Source: Diploptera punctata
Taxonomy: Eukaryota; Arthropoda; Insecta; Blattodea; Blaberidae
Reading direction: 5' to 3'
Assembly (NCBI GenBank): GCA_030220185.1
Contig: JASPKZ010007551.1
Coordinates: 425,001-489,000, forward strand
Length of the DNA stretch: 64,000 bases
The notes beneath the pieces were generated by a model. It did not search any database. It was not told the origin of the DNA and worked only from the letters and a program-made list of their open reading frames with translations. Of this stretch, positions 22,774 to 33,880 are shown one piece after another (the first letter of the stretch is position 1; the number at the start of each line of letters is the position of its first letter). The position numbers and the translations under genes were made by a program.

Positions 22774-24510
22774 CTTACTTACTTACTCACTGGCACTATC
22801 GAACCCGTAGGTTCATGGCCGCGCGGACATAAGCTCTCCATACATCCCTATCCTGAGCTAATGCTTTCCAATCATTCCCTGTATAATCTACTTCCCTCAA
22901 ATCATAGTTAATGCTGTTCTCCCACCTCATTCTTGGTCTACCAACTGGGCGTTTTCCTTTTGGCTTTCCTACAAGAAGTTTTCATGCACGTCTTTCATTC
23001 CCCGTACGCGCAACATGTCCTGCCCATCGCAGTCTACGAGACTTAACTGTTCCTATTATATCTGGCTTCCTATAAAGACCATGTAGTTCATTGTTATGTA
23101 GTCTTCTCCATTCACCTGTCTGTTCATCTCTCTTTGGTCCAAAAATTTTCCTAAGAACTTTATTCTCAAATACTCGTAATTTCCTTTCCTCCCTTAAAGT
23201 AAGAGTCCACGTTTCGCACCCATATAATATAACTGGTAGAATAATAGTTTTATATATTTTCAGCTTAACGTTTTTTGAAAGGAGTTGGGACATCAAAAGT
23301 CTCTGCAATGCATAATAGCATGCATTTTCAGAATTGAGCCTATGTTTAATTTCTTTGTGCATCTCATTCCTATTTGTGATTATTGTTCCTAGGTATTTGA
23401 ATGCAGCCACTTCCTCAAAATTTCCCTCATTTGTCATTAGCTGTCCATTTCCATTATATAATGCATTTCTACGTGTGACCATATATTTAGTTTTACTGGT
23501 ATTTACTTCCAGTCCTAATTTCTTAGTGTTACTCAATAGTGTGTGCGTGTTGGCCTTTAGTATCTCCTCGCTATCGGCCAGTAGTACTACATCATCAGCA
23601 TAAACTAATAGCTTATTAATACCTTCCTCATTCTCTAAAGATTTAATGGCATGCTCTAGTACAAAATTAAATAGTAGAGGAGATAGTGCATCTCCTTGCA
23701 TCAACCCATTCTGGATTTCAAAAGTGTCTGAAAACTGTTTGCCTACACGCACCCTACTCTTTGAGCCATTTAGACACATTCGTATAAGTCTAACTAACTT
23801 TTTAGGAATTCCGAACTCCAGCAGGATACTATATAACTTCTCCCTCTTAATTGAATCATATGCTTTTTGAAGTCTACATATAGTTGACGTAAAGTACCAT
23901 TATATTCCCATTTCTTTTCTAAAATCTGTCTTATACTAAAAATCTTATCTGTTGTAGACCTGTTTCTTCTAAATGCACATTGATGATCTCCTAGAATGTC
24001 ATCAATATAGGGAGTAAGTCTGCTTACTAATATATTTGTTAGAATTTTGTACGAAGTTGAAAGTAATGAGATGCCCCTGTAGTTGTTGCAATCAGTTTTA
24101 TCTCCTTTCTTATAAATTGGTACGATAATTGATTCCTTCCATTCATCTGGAAGTGCTTCTTTTTCCCAAATCATACTAAGCAACTAGCGTATCTTGTCCA
24201 TCAATTTTTCTCCCCCTGATTTTATCAGTTCTGCTGGGATCTCATCTGAACCTGATGCTTTATACATCTTCAATTTTTCAATCGCCATTTCAACCTCTAA
24301 TGCACTTGGCTCTGCGACTAGCATTTCTGCTATCTGTAACTTATCCTCCTCAATGTCCTGTTCTGTATGTACATTTAATAGCTGATTAAAGTAACTTTTC
24401 CATCTATTTAATATACTCCTAGAATCTGCAATCATATCCCCATTTTCATTCCGAATTATGTTTGTTCTAGCCTGAAACCCTTTCTTCTCTATACTAATTC
24501 CCTGATATAA
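22774..24510 (-). pseudogene. RTE-like LINE (family H), RT domain to 3' tail
   Basis: Minus-strand coding with few breaks. It has ALEVEMAIEKLKMYKASGSD, then WKESIIVPIYKKGDKTDCNN, YRGISLLSTSYKIL and DHQCAFRRNRSTTDKIF. It continues with QNGLMQGDALSPLLFNFVLE, LLVYADDVVLLADSEEIL (catalytic YADD), GCETWTL, WAGHVARTGNE and GRPRMRW. Breaks are: a stop near 24184; one missing A near 23871 that shifts DFKKAYDS; and TGA for Trp near 22982. After …AMNLRVR-stop there is a short 3' UTR and an (AAGT)n tail. The endonuclease half is missing (5' truncation). Other copies lie at 1-85, 26100, 33881, 45630, 48684 and 52795. Confidence 0.9.
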
Positions 24511-25122
24511 TCATCACTTATTTTAATTCGCCTAACGGGAATTCAATGAAGTGGAAACTAATTTATTTCTCTCCCAATCTTTCCTCCTTATAAACATTTT
24601 TTCTCATGAATTGTGTAGAAATAGTCTTCCGTTTCGGCGTTGGATAGATTCCGTTTTAAACAAAATAAATATACAAAATTACTATTATTTTGCCGGGACC
24701 AAAAAATTTGTTCACATTGGACAGATTTCGGCATTAAACAAGTTTTACTTTATTTATATTCATAATTTAGTTCAACCTAACAGTACTTAAAATCTTAGCA
24801 TTTGTACTTAAAGAATAAAAATATGGTTTCCACTGATATATTTTTAAGCTGATTTTGCTATTATATTATGAAACTAGCCGTAACTTGTGTTTATTGACTT
24901 TTTCAAAATGACATTTAAAAACTGAATTAATTTTGTTTATAGGTATAGGCCTATTGTATTTTTTTTATCGAAGTCATTACAAACATAACGCTTAATTCAC
25001 ATGTAGGTCTATTTTCTGCCACGACAGATAGATAAGGTTTTACAGTGGTAAATTAAAAGTGGTAAATAAATGTCCTCTCTTCTCAGGTCATTTTTTAATA
25101 GTTTTGACACTATATTATATGA

Positions 25123-25265
25123 AGACTAAGATGGTTAAGTAAATACGCTACAAGCCCGAATGCCGCTGGTTCGATTCCCAATAGGGTTTGGAGTTTTAAA
25201 GTAGCTTAAATCTTCTAACAACACTATGACCCTGGCATCAACACAGCGTTTATCTAAAATGATAA
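25123..25265 (+). repeat. SINE family E, left part (split copy)
   Basis: Degenerate E head: GGTTAAGTAAATACGCTACA, B box GGTTCGATTCCC, CTATGACCCTGGCATC. Its continuation is at 25849-25920, after an inserted CACTG-TIR element. Confidence 0.75.
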
Positions 25266-25336
25266 CACTGGTCAACATGATTTTTGTCTCTTGAGTACCA
25301 ATAGTTGTACTTAATGTAGTTTTTTTATCGTGTTTT

Positions 25337-25379
<43 letters not shown>

Positions 25380-25845
25380 GGAATGTCTCCATCACCCACA
25401 GTTTTTTTATTTCAATTTCAAGTAATGGATTCAAATAATTATTTTTAATAAACTTTTTTCGTCCATTTAATATCTTGGCGCTGTGAGCGATGAGCACGAG
25501 GAACACTTTCATCAGGAGATTTCACCTATGGAAAAGAGACATCAAGGCAAATGGAACCCTAATATGCTGGCAGATTATTGTTAGACCATCAAGAGGGATG
25601 CTCCACAGGCGAAATATAGCAGAAAATCGCCATTTCTTGCTTTCTAGGTGAGTCCGAATGTTCAAATATTGTGTAGTTACGAATGTAGAAAATATTAAAG
25701 TGTTTGAAATTATAAATGTCTGTCTCTCGGAAACCTTGCGTGATGGAGAAAAACCCGTATCATATCTGAATTCAGGAGAAAAAATACTATCATAATCACA
25801 TATTTTTCTTTCTGAGACTAAAAAAAATTTTTTTGTTGCTCAGTG
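25266..25845 (+). mobile_element. 580-bp CACTG-TIR deletion derivative in a SINE, TAA target duplication
   Basis: Left end CACTGGTCAACATGATTTTT, right end …TTTTTTGTTGCTCAGTG, flanked by TAA at 25263-25265 and 25846-25848. Removing it restores the order of SINE E. Inside are (TA)n at 25340-25376 and, at 25474-25647, the last 57 codons of the orphan transposon ORF. The ends and 3-bp duplication fit the CACTA/Mirage/Chapaev group. Confidence 0.8.
25474..25647 (+). pseudogene. C-terminus of the CACTG-family orphan ORF
   Basis: Reads LGAVSDEHEEHFHQEI then SPMEKRHQGKWNPNMLADYC, a stop in place of Trp, then TIKRDAPQAKYSRKSPFLAF and the natural stop. It is collinear with the LGNYSDEQG…SLKRDCP end of the ORF at 984-1538, so the two are one family. 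The rest of the gene has been deleted. Confidence 0.85.
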
Positions 25846-25848
25846 TAA

Positions 25849-25920
25849 TAGGCACATGTTTCGGGGGTAAAGTTGGCCTCTCGCATGGCTAACACCTCGT
25901 GACGATTGCCTGCATTAAGT
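25849..25920 (+). repeat. SINE family E, right part (split copy)
   Basis: GTTTCGGGGGTAAAGTTGGC, CTCTCGCATGGCTAACACC and GATTGCCTGCATTAAGTGC correspond to the GGGGGTAAAAGGCGGCCGTC region of intact E. Confidence 0.7.
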
Positions 25921-26099
25921 GCAACTATTGGTACTCATGAGACAATGTCTTACCTCGTAAGGCCTATAGCTGGATCATTTTACTCTTACTAATAATACCA
26001 GACAGTAACACTAATTCATTAGTTGGCATTTCTCGTTTAAATGTAAATTTTAAGTAGTCCAAAACTAGTATCTACTGTTAAATTTTGTACTAGAACATG

Positions 26100-26975
26100 C
26101 CAACAATTTTTTTGAGGATGAAGAAGACATACAACTCATTGGTATAAAAAACCGTTAGTTTATGATGATTTAGTATTATTAGCCGTTAGCGAAGAGATAC
26201 TAAGAGCTAACACACACTCTATTGAATAAATTGTAGTATTAATAAGCTGTTGTTTTATAATTATACAGTATTAAAAGACGTTAGCAAAGAGATACTAAGG
26301 GCACACACGCACTCTATTGAGTAATACTAAGAAATTTGTACTGGAAGTAAACATCAATAAAGGTAGGCCTAAATACATATTCACACATAAAAATACGTTA
26401 TATAAAGGAAATGTGCTGTTAATGACAAATGAGGGGAATTTCGAAGAATATGAACATAATTCATATAAACAGGAATGAGATGCACAAAGAAATTAAACAT
26501 AAGCTCAATTCTGGAAATGCGTGCTAGTATGGATTTCAGGGACTCATTAAACTGAAAATATATCAAACTGTTATTCTCCCAGTTATATGGTTCCGAAACA
26601 TGGACTCTTACTTTAGGGGAGGAAAAAGATTACGAATATTTCAGAATAAAGTTCTCAAGAGAGACGAGTGAATGGAGAAGACTACATAACAGTGAGCTAT
26701 AGGTCTTTATAGGAAACCATGATTGGTAGGACAAGTGGCACGAATGGGGAATGAAAGAGGCGCATGGAGGCTTCTTGTAGGAAAAAAGAGGGAAAACGCC
26801 CAGTTGGTAGACCAAGAATGAGGTAGAAGAATGATATTAACTGTGATATGAGGCAATTGGATTATACAGGGGTTGATTGGAAAACATTAGCTCAGGTTAG
26901 GGATGTGTGGAGAGCTTATGTCTGCGCGGCTATTAACATATGGGTTCGATAGTGCCATTGAGTTAGTTTATTCGG
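26100..26975 (+). pseudogene. LINE family H fragment with internal duplication
   Basis: Starts near the YADD motif (VYDDLVLLAVSEEILRANTH) and continues through DNA matching NEMHKEIKHKLNSGNA, SETWTLTL, GRWRR-type and GRPRMR blocks to the VRAAMN end. It is heavily decayed. The segment TTAGCRAAGAGATACTAAG plus ACACRCACTCTATTGA occurs twice, at about 26182 and 26280. Confidence 0.8.
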
Positions 26976-27471
26976 AATGTTTCACATTGAAATCCCACTA
27001 CCAACCAACCTCATGTTTTCCCCTTCAATGTTTTTGCCCCTCGTAAAGGCAAATGCTGAGTTGGAATTTTCTCAGAAACCGTTTCATCACTGGCCAATAT
27101 TTCACAATTCATTAAAGTTTATGTTAATATAATACAGGAAACGAAAGTCTTATAGGCCTATATAAAAAATAATGTTTGTATATTTGTTTGTTCGTACTTT
27201 ATGCGCGGCCATACCGTTGATCCGATTGTGATGGGGTTTTTTGCAAAATGTTCAGGAGATTCCCGGGATGAACATAGGCTATAAGAGAGTTGTGATACTC
27301 AAATCCTACACCCTTAAATATCGCCCTTTGTAGTGGAAAACGTGAAAAAAGTAGCTCTTTGGACGCTTAAATGGCTTACGCTGCCTAAACCATAAGAAAT
27401 ACACAAAATTAATGTACACAGAATTGATTATCTCAAAAATCTCTACAAAAAAGTCCGCGACAGCATAATGT

Positions 27472-27589
27472 TTATCTCTTACGGATAACTCACAAAAACC
27501 ATTTTTGTCTTTCATTGATACCAAGAGTCCCTTATCTCTTACGGATAACTCACAATAACCATTTTTGTCTTTCATTGATACCGAGAGTC
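27472..27589. repeat. 60-bp tandem duplication inside the Helitron
   Basis: TTATCTCTTACGGATAACTC and TTTTTGTCTTTCATTGATAC occur twice in a 60-bp period, with two differences visible. Confidence 0.95.
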
Positions 27590-27720
27590 TCACGCCGTAG
27601 CCGAGTGGTTAAGGCAAGAAGTCTTGGCGCAGAACTACGGGACTTACGCCGTTTCGAGTCTCTACGGGGGGAAAAAAGTTATCTTATGGAATGTCGGCCA
27701 GTATGGGTCAGAAATTAAAT
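27590..27720 (+). repeat. SINE family C head fragment
   Basis: CGCCGTAGCCGAGTGGTTAA plus GGC is a strong Leu/Ser-type A-box region, followed by GTTTCGAGTCTCTACGG and GGCCAGTATGGG. It is a diverged copy of the head at 62490. Confidence 0.8.
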
Positions 27721-28154
27721 CTAACTGGGGAAAAAAAAAAACTGTTTTGACTCACTCTCATCAATTTATCTTTTTTTTTTCACTCTAATATAATTGTTAT
27801 ATGACTGTTCTTAACTTATCTGCAAAGGAGGGTACAATTATAATGTTCATGACTATGTGACGTCATCATTCACACTTCTTGAGCCACAACAGAAGGCTGT
27901 AAGAGGTTTTCTTGCGAACTTATTTAATAATATCTAATTATGTCCTAATTTCTGAATTTTATGGTAAAAAAGTAACATTTTTATCGTCCGCCCATGACAT
28001 GAGAATTGAACGTTCCGGCAGGACGTCTGCCGGGTACGCTAGTACAATATAAAAAATAATATATTAGTTACATTTTTACAAATAACGTGAATAGAGATAA
28101 ACACATACACTTACAATATATCCCTTAAGTATTATTTATACATAACGGTCCTTT

Positions 28155-28452
28155 AATTATATTAAAATCCATAGCGCGACAGTCCCGATGAGCCAAGGTC
28201 GACTTAATTAGTCGCTACCTCTGGTTAGTAGAATCACGAGGTTAGCATAAATCAATTCTTCATCCTAAATATTATAGTTTTCTTAACAGTATTTCGGTAT
28301 GTAGAATATCAACTAGGTACTCAGTTGTCCTCACTAGGCGAAGTGGAACCCATTCCAGACCCTATATAACAAAAAAAAATATATAGACGGGAATCGAACT
28401 CCAACTTCCGGGATGTTAGTAAGGTATACTATTCGGTTACGTCATGAGGCAA
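28155..28452 (-). repeat. tRNA-derived SINE (family L)
   Basis: Minus strand starts TGCCTCATGACGTAACCG with B box GAGTTCGATTCCCGTC. The body includes GGGTCTGGAATGGGTTCCAC and TTCGCCTAGTGAGGACA, ending near CGGGACTGTCGCGCTATGG. Confidence 0.65.
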
Positions 28453-28601
28453 TCTTCAAAGACTTAAATAATAGTATTAACTGTATAATTAAATTTAATA
28501 ATAAATAAGCAACTTGTTTAATTTGTTCAGTGTTGTTGAGGGGGGGGGGTACAAGTGTTCAATTTATAGGCCCACTATGCTGAAAATGCTCTATTTTTTA
28601 T

Positions 28602-28901
28602 TTATTCAATGTCTCAGGTTGTCATTTCGACATTTCTGGTGTTCTCTCCTGGTATTAGCTTAATTATAACCCATTTCTGAAGTTGGTACTCCTAGAAGGC
28701 GAAGTTACGTTACGCCGATGATATTATGGCTGATAAATGATAATGAAGCGCCAGGAGAGTTTTTAACCTAAATTCCAGATCACGGGCAACCACAGGAATA
28801 ATTCCCCTTAAGGAAAAATTCCTATGGTTTGGCCGGGAATCGAACCCGGGACCTCATGAACAGTAGTCAGAAATGCTGACCACTAGCCCACGAGGCTGGT
28901 C
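28602..28901 (-). repeat. SINE family B, full length
   Basis: Minus strand head GACCAGCCTCGTGGGCTAGT, then GGTCAGCATTTCTGAC and a strong B box GGGTTCGATTCCC. The body has CTCTCCTGGCGCTTCATTAT and AATGTCGAAATGACAACCTG at the 3' end. Confidence 0.9.
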
Positions 28902-29124
28902 TCTAACTAAAATGTTGAGATAAACACATGCAACAATCATTTACTATTTTTTAAACAATGGTCTCTATAATTGTTTTAAATATTAAAAGTTAATAAACTA
29001 TTGTACTTTTACATCCACTTCATATTTAGAGCGTCTTGATATAATTTAGTGTGTTCTCTTGCAAGGATATATTAATTTTATTTCTCACTTAGAAATTCAC
29101 TGATACCATATTTTATAATATATA

Positions 29125-29303
29125 GCTCCATGGTGCGTCAGGTTGCTGGCCCTCACACCCACTTGTCAGAGATGGACGATCATGTAACCAATATAGGAGT
29201 GGCAAAGCATCAGCATATCTAGTCTCCCCAGCCGTTTTGTTTTCAAAACTATTATTGTAGGTACCAAATTCCTCATGATGCTGGGTTAGCACCTGTTCCA
29301 CTC
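29125..29303 (-). repeat. SINE family C tail fragment
   Basis: Matches the C 3' module: GTGGAACAGGTGCTAACCC, ACGATCGTCCATCTCTGAC-type sequence and a CCTGACGCACCATGGAG end. It adjoins the next C copy head to tail. Confidence 0.7.
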
Positions 29304-29733
29304 CAACTTCAAGCGCGACAGGCCTTGAAGGCCCTAGGCCTATCAGCCGGCTGCTGGCCTCGCGTCCACAGGTGTTAATCGCAGAGGTAGACGATCATAA
29401 GCCAGTGTAGGGATGACATGTGGTCAGCATGTCGGGCCCCCCAGCAGTTATAGCTGGTCTTCTCAACCTGGAGTCGCTACTTATTGTAGCTACCCAAATG
29501 CCTCACGATGCTGGGTGGGCACCGGTCCCATACTGGCCGAAATTCCATGAGAAAAAGTTCTTCCCCCATGGGGACTCGAACCAGCGCAAGTCCCGTAGCT
29601 CTGCGCCAGAGCACCTGTTCCATACTGACCGAAATAAAAATAAAAATTCCCTCAAAGGAACTCCAACCAGCGCATGTCTCATAGCTCTACATTAAGGCAT
29701 CATTCCTTAAACCACTCTGCTATGGCGCGGGAC
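29304..29733 (-). repeat. SINE family C, with doubled head
   Basis: Minus strand begins GTCCCGCGCCATAGCAGAGT with the tRNA-like head. The head region is repeated (GCGCTGGTTGGAGT and TGCGCTGGTTCGAGTCCCCA). The C body and tail follow, ending AGGCCTGTCGCGC. Confidence 0.75.
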
Positions 29734-31468
29734 CCATTTATAATAAATAATGGTGAAATGGGTCGCAAGAAATTACAATTGACCATTTTCCTTAGTGAAT
29801 GAGAAACACCATAAATACTCCCTTGACATGGTGCACCAGATTATAAAATTTATAGTAGATCCATAACTTTGAACAGCACTCAAGATATAGAATAGACTAC
29901 TCTATAAAAATAAATTTACTTTCTCAAAATTTCAAGATATTTTCCTAATATTTGAGAATTATTTTATAACCTAGAACAAAATATTCCCTAATACCAAAGG
30001 ACTTTTCTCTATTATTAATTCAACAATCCCTTTACTAACTTTTGTATTCGTAAAAAAATGAAAAAGTTAAAATTCCAGTAAGATCTTGGCATTTTACAGA
30101 TGTAGTCAAAAATTGTCTTGTATTGCGAGTTTACACATAGTATTTACATAATTTATCTTATAGCATTATTGAAGTTATATTTCAGGTTATGAATACAGTA
30201 TGTGTAATATTAAAAGGAAGTTAATAGTAATGTTTTAACTTAAACTCATGTATAATACAAATAAATTATAACTCTTACGTATATTAATACCAGAAAGGCT
30301 AATTAGGCTACTATATTTTTTAATTTCATTTTATGCTACAAATTATGCTGAAGACTAAAACACTGTAATATATGTCATCTTCATACAAATTAGATTGTTA
30401 TCATGAAACATCTATCAATCGAGGTAAAAAAGTAATTCTTGCATAAACAATATCATTGGAATGGATCTAATTAACATCAAATTAGCCTAAAAACAGACTG
30501 CCATATCTATGCTACTTAATTATCTTATATACACTATTCTAACAAGTTCAATATCGTGATAATTAGGCATTCAGAAGGTAAACACAGTGAACACTAGTTC
30601 AATATCTTCAACTTGGTTTCGATATAAAGCCAATGATAGACTGGTTAGGTCCTACCCATTTTTTAAAATTTATATCAGGGATTCAACACAAAGTACACAA
30701 AAAATGTATAACTTATGCCTAGAATCGTAGATGGTAGGAAAAAATGTGCATACATTTCTCTGTTTAAATGTTGATATAGGCTAATGATTACATCAGTGCA
30801 ACATTCTGACATGAATGTCATCTAATGACACTTTATCAGACCGGTACTCATCTGCTTCGCTTGAAATGCTCAACTTTGGAAATGAATGTCAACATCAGGC
30901 AGTGCCAAATACTAAATATTTTTATAAGTTGGTTTCAAAAGTAATATTCTATAAACTAGCACTCATACCATATTTAATTTCCTAAGTAGACAGAATAACT
31001 CATCATTATCTGACCTAGATTCCTTTCAAATAAACGAATCCTGGATGTGACCTCAAAGCTTTTCATTGGCTCTCAAATTCATTACAGTAACAGATATAGG
31101 TTGCAACCATCCTATATAATCCAAAGATCCAATTAAAAGCTCCAAAGTCACATGGGTTTTATTTATATTTATTCCATTCTTTAGTTCAATGTTGGTGATA
31201 TTTTTTTTATAAACCGTAGAAAAATAATTTGTTTGGGCATGAAGTGTTGACAGGCCATGTGTGCTAAGGACTTTACATTGATGGTAATGGACATATTACA
31301 GAGATAGATAATACAAAGTTAGAGGGCATTGTACGCTTCAGGGAGGTCAATTCATAGAGAGCCAGAGAATTTTTGAAGGCATTGATTGAAAAGCCATGAC
31401 ACATTTTTGGTACCCATGGAGAGTAAAGATTCTCCAGAGTTGAGATATAATAATAATACTAATAATCT
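29734..31468. other. No gene or clear repeat recognised
   Basis: AT-rich presumed intron. None of the families found elsewhere in the window was recognised here, and no coding motif was seen. Confidence 0.4.
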
Positions 31469-32435
31469 TCTTCTTCTTCTTCCTTCCAAGTATTAGGCCA
31501 AGACCTGTTATGATCCTATAGAAAATTTTCCCTCCAGCGTTTCATAGGACGGCCCAGTGATCTTCGTCCTCTTGGTATATAATTATAAACAGCTTTGGGG
31601 ATCCGATTTGAACTCATTCTTTCAAGATGGTGTTTCCAATTTAGTTGGTACTGTTTAATATATTCCAAAATTGGCGTAGTCTTCAATTCTTTTAAGATAT
31701 CGGTGTTCCTTTTCCGATCCCATCTGGTGTAACCCACTGTTCTGCGCATGAATCTCATTTCATAAGCCGTTATTCTGCTTTCATGTTGTTTTCTTAGTGT
31801 CCATGCTTCACTAACATAGGTCAACACTGGTCTAGCCAAAATGTTATATAAACGTAATCTGGTGTTTTTTTGTACAAGGGATGGTTTCATAACTTGATTA
31901 ATAATTCCTAAACTTTTATTATAATAGTAACTTTTTCAGGGATATCCTTTTCATCCCAGATAGAGAGGTAATATCCAAGATATTGGAATTGATTAGATCT
32001 CTCTAAAATTTTATTCTGGAGACAGATTTTACTTTGTATGGGGTCCTTCCCATGAAATGCCATAATCTTAGTTTTGTTAATTGATATTTCCATATTAAAT
32101 TTGGCACCTATTTTTTGTAAATTATAAATTGATTGTTGCAAATCATTTTCGGAAAGTGCCAGAAGAGCTAAATCGTCTGCAAAAAGAATAGCATCGAGTT
32201 TGAGGTTCCAATTGATGGGTATATATCCTCGTTGAGTTTTCCTCCATTCATTTATTAATTTATTCATGTATACAATGAAAAGCACCAGTGAAAGTCCACA
32301 TCCCTCTCTTACTCCAGTGTTGATCTTTTCCCAAGAAGATAATTTGCCATCTTGTTTAACAGAGATTTCATTATCTTTATAGATGTTGAAGATATTAGTA
32401 ATATATTGTTGTGGAACGTTATCATCAGCTAAATT
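31469..32435 (-). pseudogene. LINE fragment (family I), RT to C-terminus with (GAA)n tail
   Basis: ORF 32285-31908 carries AILFADDLALLALSENDLQQ (RT FADD), then KFNMEISINKTKIMAF and NQFQYLGYYLS. After a frame break, 31890-31516 carries TRLRLYNILARPVLTYVSEA, WTLRKQHESRI, MRRTVGYTRWDRKRN and GRPMKRWRENFL. It ends in (GAA)n. RTE-like; little decay. Confidence 0.82.
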
Positions 32436-32451
32436 TGTAGTAATACTAATA

Positions 32452-32600
32452 ATAATAATGCTTTATTTTAGCTGGCAGAGTTAAGGCCATAAGGCCTTCT
32501 CTTCCACTCAACCAGAGATTAGTAGAATTATACAAAAATGACATATTACAATTTTAATATATTATTAAAACACAGACTAAAAAAAATACAATGATGATGT
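32452..32600 (-). repeat. 3' end of a CR1-type LINE (same family as 17880-21079)
   Basis: Minus strand reads GAGTGGAAGAGAAGGCCTTA, TGGCCTTAACTCTGCCAGC, then TAAAATAAAG and ATT repeats. This is the palindromic 3' UTR end of the LINE at 17880. It sits directly 5' of LINE I. Confidence 0.8.
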
Positions 32601-33098
32601 GATCTAATACTAGCTAGTACTAACAAAAACAGGGAATATAATAAAATTAAAATTATATAAAATAAAGTAAGTAGCTTCCTAGATATGTGTTGTTAAATAA
32701 AATAAAGTGTGAAGTTCATCATTATTCCAGATTGTTTGAAGGGTTACAAGAATTTGGAAAATTTCGGTTACAAGATTTCAGTAGTCAATCACAGTTTAAA
32801 GATCATGGGTTTAAAAACTGGTGCACATCTGCAAAATACTGAGCGACAATGATGTGAAGGGCAGAGAAATGTGACAAAGTATAGAATGAGGAAAGCATAT
32901 TTCATCTGACACCTATCTGAAAACATAAAATTTGTAATTTACAGATTTTATCAGTATTAGAACCCATTAATAAGTTTTTAGGGTTAAAACTGTTAAAATA
33001 ATTCCATAGAAACAATTATTGTTAAACTTTCCTACATTTTAGCTCATAAAATTGAATTGTTATTTAATTTGAATAATAAGTAAATTATTCATAGTTAA
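32601..33098. other. No gene recognised
   Basis: AT-rich. The last 24 bp before the next SINE also occur at 41551 (see findings). Confidence 0.4.
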
Positions 33099-33439
33099 AT
33101 ATGGGAAATAGTCCACCGCTGTGGTCTCGAGGTAGCGTGCTGCCTTGTTACGCAGCGGGCCCAGGTTCGATCCCCGGTCTGGGCAGTTTTTCTGGGAGAG
33201 GGTTTTTCCTCACCTGTAAGACAAATGTCAGGAAAACTTTAAGGCCCAAACGGTCCCTGAAATCATATGGCCATCATTATCATCACCATCATCATCATCA
33301 TCCTTCCGGTGTGGAAAGCAACGGGAAGCTACCACACCTACAATTCCCTAGTAAAGCTGCAAGCATGGCATGGAAATGCTATGATTGCAGTGAAGGACCT
33401 GCCTTCAGGCAGAATTACTATGGATGGATATGGGAAATA
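33099..33439 (+). repeat. SINE family A, full length, with 12-bp target duplication
   Basis: Perfect duplications ATATGGGAAATA at 33099-33110 and 33428-33439 flank the element. Head GTCCACCGCTGTGGTCTCGA, B box GGTTCGATCCCC, body CCTGTAAGACAAATGTCAGG and AAACGGTCCC, a (CAT)n run, then the A 3' module. This defines the true ends of family A. Open frames starting PPLWSRGS are translations of this SINE. Confidence 0.95.
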
Positions 33440-33452
33440 AAATTATGAGGTT

Positions 33453-33679
33453 CTTAATTCGTAAATTAATTAGTTATTTTTACATCTTACCTCATGTATC
33501 ATGTTTCTTTAAAAAAGGGAACTAGTTTTCGAGAGAAAAATCTCTCTCATTTTCAACTGGTAGTCATAATGTCGGTTGAAAATGGGAGAGATTTTTCTCT
33601 TGAAAACTAGTTCCCGTGTTTAAAGAAACACGAAATATGAGGTAAGATGGTAAAAATGACTCATTAATTTACGAATAAG
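33453..33679. repeat. ~107-bp inverted repeat (foldback)
   Basis: AATTCGTAAATTAATTAGTT, ATCTTACCTCAT, GTTTCTTTAAA, GGGAACTAGTTTTC and GAGAAAAATCTCTC are mirrored across a loop at about 33560-33573. It begins 13 bp after the SINE's target duplication. Confidence 0.9.
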
Positions 33680-33880
33680 TAAATTTTTCAAATGATTATA
33701 TTCAAAAACACAAAAATTAAACCGAAAAAGTTAATACTCAATTCCAATTTTTATTCTTTAATATGCTATTAAGGCTTACTAGGTCAAGCAAAATAAGGCC
33801 ACACAATGGTGTTAGCTTTTCTCAGTAATTACATATATTTTCTCGTCTAACATTCTATTTAGAGATTCTAAAGGAATTAT

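Larger units (their letters stand above)
21183..24749 (-). mobile_element. Tigger/pogo-like element, apparently split by two LINEs
   Basis: Left end AGTAAAACTTGTTCAAAGCG and right end …GCATTAAACAAGTTTTACT are inverted copies of each other, and GGGACCA blocks follow inside both. A transposase piece lies at 21322-21645. LINE K (21655-22450) and LINE H (22774-24510) fill the middle. The pairing of these ends as one element is an inference. Confidence 0.45.
27148..28042 (+). mobile_element. Non-autonomous Helitron with canonical 3' end
   Basis: The 3' end has the hairpin CCGGCAG-GACGT-CTGCCGG (28015-28033), then GTACGCTAG, ending at 28042 and followed by T, as Helitrons require. The 5' start is put at TCTTATAGGCC (27148) on general appearance, and the expected A before TC is not there (G instead), so that border is uncertain. 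No Rep/helicase coding. A SINE C fragment sits inside at 27590-27720. It shares its 3' part with 9930-10090. Confidence 0.7.

Noticed and set aside
33101..33448. Frames with PPLWSRGSVLPCHAAGPGS-like translation (also at 14614, 38886, 42070, 56705, 63007)
   Set aside because: They are the tRNA-like head and body of SINE A read in one frame; repeated occurrence and SINE ends explain them.
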